This document shows, one piece after another, positions 55,309 through 64,000 of a DNA stretch of 64,000 nt. A program made the position numbers and the translations under genes. Below the pieces are notes generated by a model, which saw only the letters and a program-made list of their open reading frames with translations, made no database searches and had not been told where the DNA came from. How positions within the stretch are numbered: position 1 is the stretch's first letter; every line of letters begins with the position of its first letter. Location of the stretch: assembly GCA_902776475.1 (NCBI GenBank), contig CACYQD010000013.1, positions 1-64,000 on the forward strand, in the 5' to 3' direction. The stretch comes from an uncultured Prevotellaceae bacterium. GTDB taxonomy: Bacteria > Bacteroidota > Bacteroidia > Bacteroidales > Bacteroidaceae.

Positions 55309-55325
55309 GCAGTACTACCCAACAG

Positions 55326-55360
55326 AAATCCCCTTGCAGAGGCGCTCTGCAAGGGGATTT
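55326..55360. terminator. Bidirectional intrinsic terminator
   Basis: A perfect 16-bp stem AAATCCCCTTGCAGAG / CTCTGCAAGGGGATTT with loop GCG. A-rich left and T-rich right flanks (GATTTTCTGTTT) allow termination from both strands between the convergent GH94 and flotillin genes. Confidence 0.88.
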
Positions 55361-55439
55361 TCTGTTTCAACTGACGGTAGTCCGGGTAGTCGGAATAAGA
55401 CCTGAGTAATCGGACGAAGTCAGAATGATCTGACGAGGG

Positions 55440-56924
55440 TCAGTCCTTTTTGGTCAGTCCGTCAACCACATCCTGTGCATTGTCGTTGAGGTTGATATTT
55501 CTGGTGGTCTTGGCCTCGATGCTGCCAGCCCTCATGATATCAGCCATGTCCACTCCCGTGGCAGAATGGATGACGTCGAAAGCCTGTTTGATGGCCACCG
55601 GCACATTGCCTGACATGGAAGACACCCCGCCACCATCACTGCTGTAGATGTTGACATCCTTGATAGCGCTGATCGGCTTGGCCACATTCTCAACGATTTG
55701 CGGCAGGACTTCGATGATCATCTGCACGACGGCGGCATTGTTGTATTTCTTGTAAGCCTCAGCCTTCTTGTCCATGGCCTGAGCCTCAGCCTCACCCTTC
55801 TTGAGGATGGCGTAAGCCTCAGCCTCGCCCTTGGCCTTGATACCCTGTGCCTCCTGTTCCAATTTGTAACGTGCAGCATCAGAAGCCGCATTTTGTGCCA
55901 TGGCCTGCTGTTCAGCCTCATAACGCTGAGCTTCAGCCACTCTCTTGCGCTGCTCGAGGTCAGCCTCTGCCTGTTTCTGGATCTGATATTTGTCGGCATC
56001 AGCCTGTTTCTCGATCTCAGCAGCCAGTTTGTTGATCCGTATCTCAATCTGTTCGTGTGAGAGCACCTGTTCGCGACGGGTCTTCTCAATCTCAGCCTCG
56101 ACCGTTTTCACGTTGATGGTCTTCTGCTGTTCCTGCTGTTGGATGGCATAAGCAGCATCTGCATCAGCCTGTGCGGTATCGGCCTGCAGTTTCAGTGCGG
56201 CACGTTTCAGAGCGAGTTCATTGTTCTTGATGGCGATTGCCGTATCGGCATCAACCCTGGCGGCGTTGGCCTCCCGGTCAGCATGAGCCACCTCAATTTT
56301 CACGTCACGCTCGGCATTGGCCCTGTTGATGGAAGCGTCCTTCTTGATTTTGGCCGTGTTGTCAGCACCCAGGTCATGGATGAGTCCCTCACGGTCGGTG
56401 ACGTTCTGGATATTGCAGCTGATGATTTCTATTCCCAGTTTGCTCATGTCAGGCGAAGCCTTCATCATGACCTGGTCGGAGAAGCCGTCACGGTCCGTAT
56501 TCAGTGAGCGGAGGTCGAGCGTACCGATGATCTCACGCATGTTACCTTGCAGAGAATCCTGAAGTTGTGATGCGATCTCCTCGGGCGTCATATTGAGGAA
56601 GTTTTTAGCAGCGAGTCTGGTACCCTCCGACGTGGGAGTAACCCTGATTTTGGCCACGGCGTCCACATCCACGTTGATGAAGTCGTTGGTGGGGACACTT
56701 TCCTCCGTCTTGATATCGACCGTGATTTGTCCGAGATAGACCTTGTCGAGCCGCTCGAGGAAAGGCACCCTGAATCCGCCAGATCCAATGAGCACTCTGG
56801 GTTCCTTGCTCAGACCCGAGATGATGAAAGCATACGAAGGAGGAGCCTTGACGTATGACATTCCAACGAAAATGACCAGCAGCAGAATAACGATGGCTGC
56901 GATAAGATAAATGGTGGGTTCCAT
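55440..56924 (-). CDS. Flotillin-like membrane scaffold protein
   Basis: A 494-residue protein with one N-terminal membrane helix (about 5-24) and a band-7/SPFH domain (about 28-200). It continues in a long charged region (about 200-400) of Ala/Glu/Lys/Gln repeats, predicted to form a coiled coil, as in YqiK/flotillin. The C-terminus is more ordered, with a G-G-G-V-S-S-M-S-G linker. Flotillins oligomerise in the membrane and organise lipid-ordered domains. The gene stands alone and diverges from a patatin-like gene over 179 bases. No NfeD partner gene lies beside it, although many bacterial flotillins have one. Confidence 0.92.
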   Translation of the reverse strand: MEPTIYLIAAIVILLLVIFVGMSYVKAPPSYAFIISGLSKEPRVLIGSGGFRVPFLERLDKVYLGQITVDIKTEESVPTNDFINVDVDAVAKIRVTPTSEGTRLAAKNFLNMTPEEIASQLQDSLQGNMREIIGTLDLRSLNTDRDGFSDQVMMKASPDMSKLGIEIISCNIQNVTDREGLIHDLGADNTAKIKKDASINRANAERDVKIEVAHADREANAARVDADTAIAIKNNELALKRAALKLQADTAQADADAAYAIQQQEQQKTINVKTVEAEIEKTRREQVLSHEQIEIRINKLAAEIEKQADADKYQIQKQAEADLEQRKRVAEAQRYEAEQQAMAQNAASDAARYKLEQEAQGIKAKGEAEAYAILKKGEAEAQAMDKKAEAYKKYNNAAVVQMIIEVLPQIVENVAKPISAIKDVNIYSSDGGGVSSMSGNVPVAIKQAFDVIHSATGVDMADIMRAGSIEAKTTRNINLNDNAQDVVDGLTKKD

Positions 56925-57051
56925 AAGATAGAATTTTAAAGTTTTGGTTTGTTGTTAACTCTTCATTTTACTATAAAGAACAATCTGGAGTTTCAATCTA
57001 TCACCAGAAATGAAATTTGTCTAAAAAACACGGAAAATGGATAATTATATA

Positions 57052-57059
57052 TATATTTG
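57052..57059 (+). promoter_or_regulatory. -7 element of the patatin-GH5-GH3-GH2 run
   Basis: TATATTTG matches TAnnTTTG and would start transcription about 40 bases before the ATG at 57104. The TTTG at 57016 is too far away to be a standard -33 element. Confidence 0.55.
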
Positions 57060-57103
57060 TAGTCGAATTCGACAAGAGATGATTTAGAAGAGGAAAACAG
57101 AAC

Positions 57104-58042
57104 ATGTTAGAGAAACTGCTTAGAATCGCAGGCATGGATAAGCCAGAGAGGAAAGACATCGCATTGACCCTGTCGAGCGGTGGAGCCCGAGGTCTGGCAC
57201 ATATCGGTGCGATAGAGGTGTTGGAAGAGCAAGGCTATCACATCACCTCGCTGTCGGGCTGTTCGATGGGCGCCCTGATCGGCGGAGTCTATGCGGCCGG
57301 CAAACTGCAAGAATTCCGGGAGTGGATGAAAGGCATCGACCGCAAGAAGATGCTGGAGCTGACCGATTTCTCCTTGTCGCTGAACCACATCGTCAAGGGC
57401 GACCGTATCATAGAGGCCATCATGGAGTTTGTGCCCGACGTAGCCATCGAAGACTTGCCTATCCCCTATTGTGCCGTGGCTACAGACTGGACTTCTGGCC
57501 GTGAAGTAGTGTTCCGCACCGGGAGCCTTTTCGAGGCCATCCGCGCCAGCATCTCCCTTCCCTCATTCTACAAACCGGTGCATCGCGGAGGGATGATACT
57601 CATCGACGGCGGCGTGGTCAACCCCATTCCGCTGAACCGTGTGGAGCGTCACAAAGGAGACCTTCTTGTGGGTGTGGACGTCAGCGGTCACGACTACAAG
57701 GCCCAGGAGAATATGAAGCACGAAATCTCCGAGCGCCGCAAGAGCAGCAAGTCGTTAGCGACCCAGATACTCAACAAGTTGATTCCCGACAACATCGACT
57801 TCAATTACTACACGATGCTCTCGCGCACCAGTTCGATGATGATCCGCCAGAATGCCAAGCTCATGGCACAACTGATGAAACCCGACATTCTTGTTGACAT
57901 CCAGATGAGCCGTTATGGAGGTTTTGATTATGACAAATCCGAGAAACTGATCGCCATCGGACGGCAGAAGACGCAGAAGGCCGTCAGCAAATACGTTGAG
58001 CAGTCACAGCGAAAGACCAAGAAAACACATTTTGACCTATAA
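57104..58042 (+). CDS. Patatin-like phospholipase
   Basis: A 312-residue protein of the patatin/RssA family. The oxyanion loop S-G-G-A-R-G is at about 23-28, the nucleophile S54 lies in G-C-S-M-G, and the second catalytic residue D168 in L-I-D-G-G-V. No signal peptide is seen, so it probably acts in the cytoplasm on membrane lipids. It diverges from the flotillin gene, which could link it to membrane order. The GH5 gene follows 16 bases on. Confidence 0.92.
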   Translation: MLEKLLRIAGMDKPERKDIALTLSSGGARGLAHIGAIEVLEEQGYHITSLSGCSMGALIGGVYAAGKLQEFREWMKGIDRKKMLELTDFSLSLNHIVKGDRIIEAIMEFVPDVAIEDLPIPYCAVATDWTSGREVVFRTGSLFEAIRASISLPSFYKPVHRGGMILIDGGVVNPIPLNRVERHKGDLLVGVDVSGHDYKAQENMKHEISERRKSSKSLATQILNKLIPDNIDFNYYTMLSRTSSMMIRQNAKLMAQLMKPDILVDIQMSRYGGFDYDKSEKLIAIGRQKTQKAVSKYVEQSQRKTKKTHFDL

Positions 58043-58058
58043 ACCAAACCCAAAAAAG

Positions 58059-59426
58059 ATGAAATGTAAATGTATGAAAACCGTCCTCATTCTGGCCATA
58101 CTGCCGTTTGTGGGAATCTCCTTGAAAGCACAAGACGGGCTGGACCGATCAGCCACCGAAGTCATCAACGACATGTCACCCGGATGGAATCTCGGCAACA
58201 CCCTTGAGGCCACCACGAGTTGGACAGGAGCAGCCCTATGGAACAACAAGGGCGGGCTTGGCGCCGAGACAGGCTGGCAGGACACCAAGACCACTCAGGC
58301 CATCATTGATTTCGTGAAGAGCCTGGGTTTCAAGAGTATCCGCATCCCCTGCGCCTGGGCTTTCGGACATATCAGCAATGCAGCGACCTACGAGATCGAC
58401 AGTCAATGGATGGCCCGTGTGAAAGAAGTGGTGGATTACTGCATCAACGACGGGCTCTATGTGGTCTTGAACGACCATTGGGACGGAGGTTGGCTCGACG
58501 ACCAGATGAAAGACACCAATCCCGCCACCATTGAGAGGAACAAGACGATTCTGACAGCCCTTTGGACACAGATAGCCAACGCATTCAAGGACTATGACGA
58601 GCATCTCCTCCTTGCCGGCATGAACGAGCCCCCTGCCGACAACCAAACTACGACAAACAACGTGATACAGTACAACCAGGCCTTCGTGGATGCCGTGCGC
58701 GCCACTGGCGGCAACAACACCCGGCGCATCCTGGTGGTGCAGGGTCCATCGACCAATATCTACCACACCTGTGATTTCATGGCAGGCAAGATGCCGACAG
58801 ACGTGACAGAGGGCAAACTGGCCATAGAAATACATTATTACAACCCCTGGCAGTTTTGGGGCATGGAAAAAGACGAGTCGTGGGGAAAAGTCTTCTATTA
58901 TTGGGGCCAGGGCAACCACCTCAGCGGTTCCTCCCACAATGCCACCTGGGGTGAGGAAGAAGACATGAAGAATCAACTTCAGATGATGAAGACCAACTTC
59001 GTGGACAAGGGTTACCCTGTGGTGATTGGAGAATTCGGTGCCAACTGGCGCGACCTGTCCTCCCTGCCCAATGAGAGTCAGGAGAAGCACAATGCCTCCA
59101 TCAAGTCACACTATCGCGAACTGCACCGCCTGTGCAAGGAGATGGGAGGAATGGTTCCGATGACATGGGACACGAACTACCGCAATCAGGAGGGGACCAA
59201 AGGATGCATGACCATCGTCGACCGCAAGACGCTGACCGTCTTCGGCACCTACGCCATGGAAGGCATCAACGAGATCTACCCGCGCCCATCCGATTCATCC
59301 ATCCATTCCGCCATGCAGTCAAGCGGTTCCTCCGAAACCATCTATACCCTTCAAGGCATCCGCATCAGTGGTGAACCAACGATGAAGGGAGTCTATATCA
59401 TCAACGGCAAGAAACACCTCAAATAA
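58059..59426 (+). CDS. GH5 endo-beta-glucanase, secreted
   Basis: Family 5 glycoside hydrolase of 455 residues. A signal peptide begins at one of two ATGs (58059 or 58074). The early W-N-L-G-N-T-L-E motif suggests subfamily 4, which includes cellulases, lichenases and xyloglucanases. The acid/base is E190 in G-M-N-E-P and the nucleophile E325 in V-I-G-E-F-G. The last 40 residues (I-Y-T-L-Q-G-I-R-I ... G-V-Y-I-I-N-G-K-K) resemble a type IX secretion sorting tail, so it may be displayed on the surface. It is followed at 7 bases by a GH3 gene, so the two probably act together on the same polymer. Confidence 0.9.
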   Translation: MKCKCMKTVLILAILPFVGISLKAQDGLDRSATEVINDMSPGWNLGNTLEATTSWTGAALWNNKGGLGAETGWQDTKTTQAIIDFVKSLGFKSIRIPCAWAFGHISNAATYEIDSQWMARVKEVVDYCINDGLYVVLNDHWDGGWLDDQMKDTNPATIERNKTILTALWTQIANAFKDYDEHLLLAGMNEPPADNQTTTNNVIQYNQAFVDAVRATGGNNTRRILVVQGPSTNIYHTCDFMAGKMPTDVTEGKLAIEIHYYNPWQFWGMEKDESWGKVFYYWGQGNHLSGSSHNATWGEEEDMKNQLQMMKTNFVDKGYPVVIGEFGANWRDLSSLPNESQEKHNASIKSHYRELHRLCKEMGGMVPMTWDTNYRNQEGTKGCMTIVDRKTLTVFGTYAMEGINEIYPRPSDSSIHSAMQSSGSSETIYTLQGIRISGEPTMKGVYIINGKKHLK

Positions 59427-59433
59427 CGATACC

Positions 59434-61752
59434 ATGAAAACAAGCAAAACAATCCTCCAAGTCCTGTTTCCTTGTGCCCTCGTCCTGTTGCTGACCTCAT
59501 GCGGCGGTCAGAAATGGTCAGAACGCCAAGTGGATTCCTTCATGCTTGTCGAACAGCGCGGCGGTCCCACTTTGGGCTATTCACCCACATCCGGAGTGAA
59601 ACTGCTCACCGTTGACGGCTATGCCTTCAAGGACCTGAACCGCAACGACACGCTTGATGCCTATGAAGACTGGCGTCTTACGCCACAGGAGCGCTCAGCC
59701 GACCTGGCCTCCCAACTATCTATAGAAGAAATCGCCGGTCTGATGCTCTACAGCAGTCATCAGTCCGTTCCCATGAAGGACGGGATGGGGTTCGGAGCCT
59801 CCATGTACAATGGGAAGCCCTTTGACGAGAGTGGAGCGAAGTCCTCCGACCTATCCGATGACCAGAAGAAGTTTTTGAAGGACGACCATCTGCGTGCAGT
59901 CCTGATGACCAATGTAGAAAGTCCGGAAGTTGCCGCAGTCTGGAACAACAACATGCAGGCATTTGTCGAGGGACTTGACCACGGCATCCCCGCGAACACC
60001 AGTTCAGACCCCCGCCACGAGGCGAAGGCCACTGCAGAGTTCAATGCCGGTGCTGGTGGACAGATTTCCCTATGGCCCACATCCCTCGGTCTGGCCGCCA
60101 CGTTTGATCCTCAGCAAGTTTACCGTTTCGGAGAGATAGCCTCAGAAGAATACCGCGCTCTTGGTATTGCCACGGCCCTGTCGCCCCAGGTAGATATTGC
60201 CACCGAACCACGCTGGTTCCGTTTCAGCGGCACCTTCGGAGAAGACCCACAGCTCTCCACTGATATGGCCCGCGCCTACTGCGATGCTTTCCAAACCACA
60301 CCAGACGCCAAGGGGTGGGGTTCGAAGAGTGTCAATGCGATGGTGAAGCACTGGTATGGCTACGGCGCACAAGAGGGCGGCCGTGACTCCCATTTCGCTT
60401 CCGGCAAATTCGCCGTCTATCCCGGCAACAACCGTGAGGAGCACAAGCGCTCTTTTGTGGAGGGAGCTTTCCATCTTGAAGGCGGCACGGGGATGGCCTC
60501 CGCTGTGATGCCCATCTACAGCATCTTATGGAACCAAGACCCCTCCGGCGAGAATGTGGGAGGCAGTTTCAGCCAATGGATGATAGAGCAGCAGCTCCGC
60601 AAGGAAGCGAAATTCGAGGGTGTCATCTGCACCGACTGGGGCATTACCAAGGACATGAAAGTCCTTGACAGTCCGATAGGTGGCAAGCCCTGGGGCGTGG
60701 AGCACCTGTCGGAAGCCGAGCGCCACTACAAGATCCTGCAGGCCGGTGTTGACCAGTTTGGCGGAAACAACGAGATCGGTCCCGTGCTTGAGGCCTATCA
60801 GATGTGGAGCGAAGCAAAAGGAGAGCAGAATGCCCGCGAGCGTTTTGAACTCTCAGCCCGCAGGCTGTTGCTCAACATGTTTCGTGTGGGACTGTTTGAG
60901 AACCCCTATCTCGACCCCGCCGAGACCCAGAAGATCGTAGGCAACCCCGGGTTCATGAAAGAAGGATATGAAGCCCAGTTGAAGTCAGTCGTCATGCTGA
61001 AGAACCACGCCCAGGCATTGCCGCAGAAGGACAAGAAGAAAGTCTATGTGCCCAAGCGTCATTTCCCAGCCATTCCCGGCATGTGGGGCGGCATCTCTGA
61101 AGAAAAGACCGAGGAACCCATCGATCTGGCTTTGGTGCGGAAATTCTATGACGTTGTAGAGAAACCCGAAGAAGCAGATTTCGCCCTCTGTCTGATTCAG
61201 GAGCCAAGCACCGGTGTCGGTTACAGTCTTGCCGATGTGAGGAGAGGAGGCAACGGCTACATGCCGCTCAGTCTGCAGTATGATGACTATACCGCCACCG
61301 ATGCCCGCGAAGTGAGCATTGCCGGCGGCGACCCGCTGGAGAAGACCACCAACCGCAGTTTCAGGGGAAAGACCATTAAGACATACAACCGCGATGACAT
61401 GTTGCTGGTGACCGACACCAAGAAGGCGATGGGCGACAAGCCCGTGGTGGTGGTTGTGGAGACGGGGCGTCCTGTCGTACTGGCAGAGATAGAACCCTAT
61501 GCCGACGTTGTCCTCATCTCCTTCAATGTGCAGCATCAGGCCCTGCTCGACATCATCAGCGGCAAGGCAGAGCCATCGGCCCTGTTGCCCATGCAGATGC
61601 CAGCAGACATGAAGACGGTGGAGGAACAGCAGGAAGACGTTCCCCGCGACATGCGCTGCTATCAAGATGCCGATGGTCACACCTACGACTTCGCCTTCGG
61701 CATGAACTGGAGCGGTGTGATCAGCGACGAACGAGTGAAGAAATACAAATAA
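59434..61752 (+). CDS. GH3 exo-beta-glucosidase lipoprotein
   Basis: Family 3 enzyme of 772 residues with a lipoprotein signal (L-T-S-C, Cys23). A dockerin- or EF-hand-like stretch D-L-N-R-N-D-T-L-D-A-Y-E-D-W near 68-81 is common in this subgroup. The nucleophile is D401 in I-C-T-D-W-G. It lacks the fibronectin III-like tail of BglX-type enzymes, and resembles the exo-1,4/1,3-beta-glucosidase (ExoP) group. It differs clearly from the other GH3 gene in this window. Position after GH5 suggests it removes glucose from the oligosaccharides that GH5 releases. Confidence 0.9.
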   Translation: MKTSKTILQVLFPCALVLLLTSCGGQKWSERQVDSFMLVEQRGGPTLGYSPTSGVKLLTVDGYAFKDLNRNDTLDAYEDWRLTPQERSADLASQLSIEEIAGLMLYSSHQSVPMKDGMGFGASMYNGKPFDESGAKSSDLSDDQKKFLKDDHLRAVLMTNVESPEVAAVWNNNMQAFVEGLDHGIPANTSSDPRHEAKATAEFNAGAGGQISLWPTSLGLAATFDPQQVYRFGEIASEEYRALGIATALSPQVDIATEPRWFRFSGTFGEDPQLSTDMARAYCDAFQTTPDAKGWGSKSVNAMVKHWYGYGAQEGGRDSHFASGKFAVYPGNNREEHKRSFVEGAFHLEGGTGMASAVMPIYSILWNQDPSGENVGGSFSQWMIEQQLRKEAKFEGVICTDWGITKDMKVLDSPIGGKPWGVEHLSEAERHYKILQAGVDQFGGNNEIGPVLEAYQMWSEAKGEQNARERFELSARRLLLNMFRVGLFENPYLDPAETQKIVGNPGFMKEGYEAQLKSVVMLKNHAQALPQKDKKKVYVPKRHFPAIPGMWGGISEEKTEEPIDLALVRKFYDVVEKPEEADFALCLIQEPSTGVGYSLADVRRGGNGYMPLSLQYDDYTATDAREVSIAGGDPLEKTTNRSFRGKTIKTYNRDDMLLVTDTKKAMGDKPVVVVVETGRPVVLAEIEPYADVVLISFNVQHQALLDIISGKAEPSALLPMQMPADMKTVEEQQEDVPRDMRCYQDADGHTYDFAFGMNWSGVISDERVKKYK

Positions 61753-61806
61753 TAACAGAGGGTTTTCTCCAATAAACATGGAAAACCATCACATCACAAG
61801 CAAGAT

Positions 61807-64000
61807 ATGAAACTGAGATATTTGCTCTGTATCATGATGCTGCTTGCTGTGGGAGAATCCGTGGCAGGAACAATTGAGCGAAAGAAGTTGAACTTCAACG
61901 CAGACTGGCGATTATGTGTCGGCGACTATCCCCAAGCAGTGGATTCAGCATATAACGATGGCCAGTGGCAACGAGTGACATTGCCCTATGCTTTTAACGG
62001 CCATGAAGCCTTCCGCAAGGACATTGTCGATCTGACAGACACCATCTGTTGGTATAGAAAAACCTTTTCATTGTCAAAGACCGATGTGCAAGGCAAGGTC
62101 TTCATTGAGTTCGAGGGTGCGCGCCAGGGCGCCGATGTATGGCTGAACGGCCATCATCTGGGTTTCAGCGAAAACGGCGTGATGGCCTTTGGTTTCGACC
62201 TCACGCCCTATGTCAAAGAGGGAAGAAACATTCTGGCTGTCCGTTGTGACAACAGTTGGACATACCGTTCGCGCAAGCATGACAGCCGCTACCAATGGAA
62301 CGACAAGAACTTCAATGCCAACTATGGCGGCATTCCGAAGAACGTCTATCTGCACGTCACAGGCAAGCTCTATCAGACGTTGCCCCTGTATTCCGACCTT
62401 GGAACGACAGGCACCTACATCTACGCCACGGATTTCGACATCCCCAACCACAAGGCCGTCATCCATGCCGAGTCGCAGGTGAGGAACGAGGATGATGCGG
62501 CGCGCTCCTTCACCTTTGAGGCCAAGGTGCACAATGCCGAAGGCGTGGAAGTGGCACGGTTCAATGGTGAGCGCATCACCCTGCAACCCGGTGAGACACG
62601 CACCGTGGCGGTCAGTCAAGAAATGAGTGGAATGCATTTCTGGTCATGGGGTTATGGCTATCTTTATACCGTCAAGACACGACTAAAGGCAGAGGACGGT
62701 TCTGTCATTGACGATGTCATCACCCGCACAGGTTTTCGCAAGACACAATTCAAGGAAGGCAAGATCTGGCTCAACGACCATGTGCTGATGGTGCACGGCT
62801 ATGCCCAGCGAACGTCCAACGAATGGCCAGGAACAGGACTCTCTGTCCCGGCATGGCTGAGCGACTTCTCCAATGGTCTCATGGTGGAATCGGGCGGCAA
62901 TCTCGTCCGTTGGATGCATGTCACGCCTTGGAAGCAAGACATTGAGTCATGCGACCGCGTGGGACTCATTCAAGCCATGCCTGCCGGCGATGCCGAAAAA
63001 GACGTGGAAGGACCACGCTGGGCGCAGCGCACAGAACTGATGCGCGACGCCATCATCTACAACCGCAACAACCCTTCTATCCTCTTCTACGAGAGCGGCA
63101 ACGAGAGCATCAGCCGCGACCATATTCTGGAGATGAAAGCCATCCGCGACCAGTTTGACCCGTATGGAGGGCGCGCCATTGGCAGTCGGGAGATGCTTGA
63201 CATCAACGAGTCAGAATATGGCGGAGAGATGCTCTATATCAACAAAAGCAAGAAACATCCCATGTGGGCGATGGAGTATTGTCGTGATGAGGGTCTGCGC
63301 AAGTATTGGGACGAATACAGCTATCCCTATCACAAGGAAGGCGACGGCCCGCTCTACCGTGGTCAACCGGCAGTCGACTACAATCACAACATGGACTGTT
63401 TTGCCATTGAGATGGTACGCCGCTGGTACGACTACTGGCGAGAGCGGCCTGGAACAGGAACCCGTGTTTCTTCAGGTGGTGTGAAGATTGTCTTCTCAGA
63501 CACGAACACCCACCATCGCGGTGAGTCCAATTACCGCACCAGTGGAGTCACCGATGCCATGCGCATCCCCAAAGACGCCTTCTTCGCCCATCAGGTCATG
63601 TGGAACGGTTGGGTGGAACCCGAGTCGGCCAAGTCATATATTGTGGGGCATTGGAATTATGAGAAAGGAACGAAGAAGCCCGTTTACGTGGTCTCTACCG
63701 GCGATGCGGTCGAGCTTTTTCTCAACGGCCGTTCATTGGGCAAGGGCAAACAAAGCTACCGCTACCTCTTCACCTTCGAGGATGTAGCTTTCGAACCAGG
63801 CACACTGGAGGCAGTCGCATCCGACGGCAGCCGCTGCCAATTGGAGACCGTCGGCGATCCCTATCAGTTGAAGCTCACCGCCATCACAAACCCCAAGGGT
63901 ACGAAAGCCGACGGTGCCGACATGGTACTCTTCCAGGTGGAGGTGCTCGACAAAGAAGGTCGCCGCTGTCCGCTGGATGACCGGACGGTCCACTTCGAGT
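61807..64000 (+). CDS. GH2 glycosidase, cut by the window end
   Basis: A family 2 glycoside hydrolase whose frame is open from ATG 61807 to the last base (731 codons seen, no stop). A signal peptide (about 1-21) precedes the jelly-roll domain (W-Y-R-K-T-F, V-W-L-N-G-H-H-L-G), an Ig-like domain and the barrel. The acid/base is E433 in S-G-N-E-S. The nucleophile is probably E490 in W-A-M-E-Y-C, an unusual context. A DUF4982-like C-terminal part (V-E-L-F-L-N-G-R-S-L-G) begins near 637. The start is 54 bases after the GH3 lipoprotein stop, in the patatin-GH5-GH3 run. Beta-galactosidase or beta-glucuronidase is likely; the substrate cannot be fixed. Confidence 0.85.
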   Translation, partial: MKLRYLLCIMMLLAVGESVAGTIERKKLNFNADWRLCVGDYPQAVDSAYNDGQWQRVTLPYAFNGHEAFRKDIVDLTDTICWYRKTFSLSKTDVQGKVFIEFEGARQGADVWLNGHHLGFSENGVMAFGFDLTPYVKEGRNILAVRCDNSWTYRSRKHDSRYQWNDKNFNANYGGIPKNVYLHVTGKLYQTLPLYSDLGTTGTYIYATDFDIPNHKAVIHAESQVRNEDDAARSFTFEAKVHNAEGVEVARFNGERITLQPGETRTVAVSQEMSGMHFWSWGYGYLYTVKTRLKAEDGSVIDDVITRTGFRKTQFKEGKIWLNDHVLMVHGYAQRTSNEWPGTGLSVPAWLSDFSNGLMVESGGNLVRWMHVTPWKQDIESCDRVGLIQAMPAGDAEKDVEGPRWAQRTELMRDAIIYNRNNPSILFYESGNESISRDHILEMKAIRDQFDPYGGRAIGSREMLDINESEYGGEMLYINKSKKHPMWAMEYCRDEGLRKYWDEYSYPYHKEGDGPLYRGQPAVDYNHNMDCFAIEMVRRWYDYWRERPGTGTRVSSGGVKIVFSDTNTHHRGESNYRTSGVTDAMRIPKDAFFAHQVMWNGWVEPESAKSYIVGHWNYEKGTKKPVYVVSTGDAVELFLNGRSLGKGKQSYRYLFTFEDVAFEPGTLEAVASDGSRCQLETVGDPYQLKLTAITNPKGTKADGADMVLFQVEVLDKEGRRCPLDDRTVHFE

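Noticed and set aside
55361-55439. Repeated GTCGGAATAAGAC-like fragments after the GH94 terminator
   Set aside because: Short, imperfect and without a consistent unit; not enough to call a repeat.
1-64000. Mobile elements, tRNA or rRNA genes, CRISPR arrays
   Set aside because: No transposase or integrase motifs, no cloverleaf sequence and no regular spacer repeats were recognised by eye; short or degenerate ones could be missed.

Overview
The window looks like chromosomal DNA of a Bacteroidales bacterium, most likely a gut or rumen Prevotella-type organism. The evidence is: many promoters with the Bacteroidota -7 element TAnnTTTG; a general lack of Shine-Dalgarno sequences; a fused LpxC/FabZ; a Rho factor with a large acidic insert; DUF5715, flotillin and YjbQ genes of the Bacteroidetes type; and many secreted glycoside hydrolases. 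No rRNA, tRNA, CRISPR array, phage or insertion sequence was seen. Genus is inferred, not proven.

Layout. 1-11000 (minus strand): a hexuronate-type MFS transporter, two zinc-ribbon membrane proteins with low-complexity repeats, then a GH2 beta-galactosidase and a GH31 alpha-xylosidase (overlapping by 4 bp) behind a LacI-type regulator. Between the regulator and the next plus-strand gene lie a LacI-type palindrome and a possible small RNA. 11265-13132: two secreted proteins, one a Cthe_2159-like carbohydrate-binding protein. 13303-14130: a DUF5715 (LAS-peptidase-like) gene, divergent from phoH.

14287-22285: a housekeeping run phoH-purC-menG-aroE-purM-(58-aa membrane protein)-prfA-pyrF-HD hydrolase. 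22338-33148: an envelope and growth run lpxD-lpxC/fabZ-lpxA-miaA-PBP1A-helicase-engB-ABC-F. 33274-39576: an unknown secreted protein, rho with its own promoter and terminator, an orphan substrate-binding lipoprotein and a large TPR protein. 39672-43748: two ECF sigma-factor operons facing each other. One pairs its sigma with an anti-sigma/beta-barrel fusion of the Dma type. The other pairs its sigma with a C39-like cysteine-peptidase-like protein and an Asn-rich secreted protein; this is the least familiar system in the window. 43943-50408: peroxiredoxin, YjbQ, ADP-forming acyl-CoA synthetase, glutamine synthetase, phenylacetate-CoA ligase and a tandem ACT protein.

50481-64000: beta-glucan and oligosaccharide use: a secreted GH3, a cytoplasmic GH94 cellobiose phosphorylase, a divergent flotillin/patatin pair, then patatin-GH5-GH3-GH2, the GH2 running off the window. 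The sugar genes suggest growth on beta-glucans and xyloglucan-like polymers: endo-cleavage by GH5, trimming by GH3, GH2 and GH31, and phosphorolysis of cellobiose inside the cell. No SusC/SusD pair is present, so uptake of larger glycans must be encoded elsewhere.
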